The translations under genes and the position numbers were made by a program. Shown here one piece after another: positions 29,044 through 29,796 of a stretch of 29,796 nucleotides of DNA (its first letter is position 1; each line of letters opens with the position of its first letter). The notes under the pieces are model-generated. The model saw nothing but the letters and a program-made list of their open reading frames with translations. It was not told where the DNA came from and searched no databases. Origin of the DNA: CAG-791 sp963650385 (GTDB lineage: Bacteria; Bacillota; Clostridia; Lachnospirales; Lachnospiraceae). Location: the NCBI GenBank assembly GCA_963650385.1, contig CAVJLL010000032.1, forward strand, positions 1 through 29,796. The letters are read 5' to 3'.

Positions 29044-29796
29044 ATGGCACGTAAGAAGATTATTGCAGGCAACTGGAAGATGAATAAGACACCCAGCGAG
29101 GCAAGGGAGCTGGTTGCTCTCTTAAAGCCGCTCGTAGACAATCCGGACGTAGATGTTGTATATTGCGTTCCCGCAATTGACATCGTACCGGTTGCAGAGG
29201 CAATTCAGGGAACCAATGTGCAGCTGGGCGCTGAGAACATTTCCGATCAGGACAAGGGCGCTTACACCGGAGAGATTTCTGCAGCAATGCTGCTGGATGC
29301 CGGCGTGAAGTACGTCATCATCGGACATTCGGAGAGAAGACAGTACTACGGTGAGGACGATGCATTCCTGAACCGCAAGGTTCTCAAGGCACTTGAGAAC
29401 GGACTGGCACCGATCCTGTGCTGCGGCGAGACCCTGGAGCAGCGCGAAGCCGGTGTTACGCTTGACTGGATCCGCCTTCAGATCAAGTCCGATCTGCAGG
29501 GAGTAACGGCAGAGCAGGCTGCAGGACTTGTTATTGCGTACGAGCCGATCTGGGCAATCGGAACCGGCAAGACTGCAACTGCGGATCAGGCGGAAGAGGT
29601 TTGCGCAGCCATTCGTGAGACCATCGCTTCCATTTACGATACCGACACAGCAGAGAAGATCCGCATTCAGTACGGCGGCTCCATGAACGCAGGCAACTGC
29701 AAGGAGCTTCTGGCTAAGCCGGATATCGACGGCGGACTGATCGGCGGAGCCGCTCTCAAGGCGGATTTCGGCGAGATCGTCAACTACAACAAGTAA
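29044..29796 (+). CDS. tpiA: Triosephosphate isomerase
   Basis: Interconverts dihydroxyacetone phosphate and glyceraldehyde-3-phosphate. The 250-residue protein is complete, its stop codon being the last three bases of the window. Catalytic residues are K12 in AGNWKMN, H95 in GHSERR and E167 in AYEPIWAIGTGKTA (loop 6). The phosphate-binding end is YGGSMNAGN and GLIGGAALK. GGAGAGG precedes the ATG at 29044; the 26 upstream in-frame codons fall on the intergenic hairpin and are not coding. Next in line in such clusters would be the phosphoglycerate mutase gene, which is outside the window. Confidence 0.98.
   Translation: MARKKIIAGNWKMNKTPSEARELVALLKPLVDNPDVDVVYCVPAIDIVPVAEAIQGTNVQLGAENISDQDKGAYTGEISAAMLLDAGVKYVIIGHSERRQYYGEDDAFLNRKVLKALENGLAPILCCGETLEQREAGVTLDWIRLQIKSDLQGVTAEQAAGLVIAYEPIWAIGTGKTATADQAEEVCAAIRETIASIYDTDTAEKIRIQYGGSMNAGNCKELLAKPDIDGGLIGGAALKADFGEIVNYNK

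Overview
The window looks like a chromosomal segment of a fairly GC-rich Clostridia-type Firmicute, probably a Lachnospiraceae relative from gut or rumen. This is an inference from protein flavour: DUF4422, DUF5722, a TarI/TagF/LicD set, a cytoplasmic GH115 enzyme, AGGAGG-type ribosome binding sites and a gap-pgk-tpiA cluster. No rRNA, tRNA or CRISPR array was seen.

Layout. (1) 1-2292: an MFS permease and a convergent AraC-family regulator. (2) 2533-19337: one co-directional block of 15 genes, with a candidate promoter at 2533 and a textbook intrinsic terminator at 19300-19337. It builds GDP-L-fucose (manA, manC, gmd, fcl). It also carries a radical SAM/SPASM protein, a DUF4422 glycosyltransferase, a LicD-family phosphotransferase, a TarI/IspD-like cytidylyltransferase, a TagF-like glycero/ribitol-phosphate polymerase, a membrane acyltransferase, a Wzm/Wzt-type ABC exporter, an SDR nucleotide-sugar enzyme, a GT4 glycosyltransferase and a secreted DUF5722 protein. 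Together they suggest a fucose-containing, polyol-phosphate-modified, acylated surface polysaccharide exported by an ABC transporter. Phosphomannomutase and the initiating lipid-sugar transferase are not in the window. (3) 19440-24372: a GT-C (PMT-like) membrane glycosyltransferase divergent from a GH115 alpha-glucuronidase. (4) 24696-26194: convergent maf and a PHP-family histidinol-phosphatase-like gene. (5) 26431-29796: gap, pgk and tpiA with a strong promoter and several RNA hairpins between genes.

The most unusual content is not a gene. A family of intergenic inverted-repeat elements occurs six times in the window. Three are long (about 180-230 bp; 2306-2493, 24413-24640, 26212-26391) and three are short (about 58-63 bp; 3682-3744, 19361-19418, 25252-25310). 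The 2306-2493 copy has GTTAC...GTAAC ends, imperfect terminal inverted repeats of about 46 bp, and an exact 8-bp direct repeat (AAGAGTCA) abutting both ends. That is the signature of a non-autonomous transposable element (MITE). Copies share a conserved hairpin core, but one copy has an exchanged arm and one short copy shows paired changes that preserve its stem. A second point of interest is the adjacent licD-tarI pair, which parallels the CDP-ribitol synthase plus fukutin/FKRP ribitol-phosphate transferase logic known from animals.
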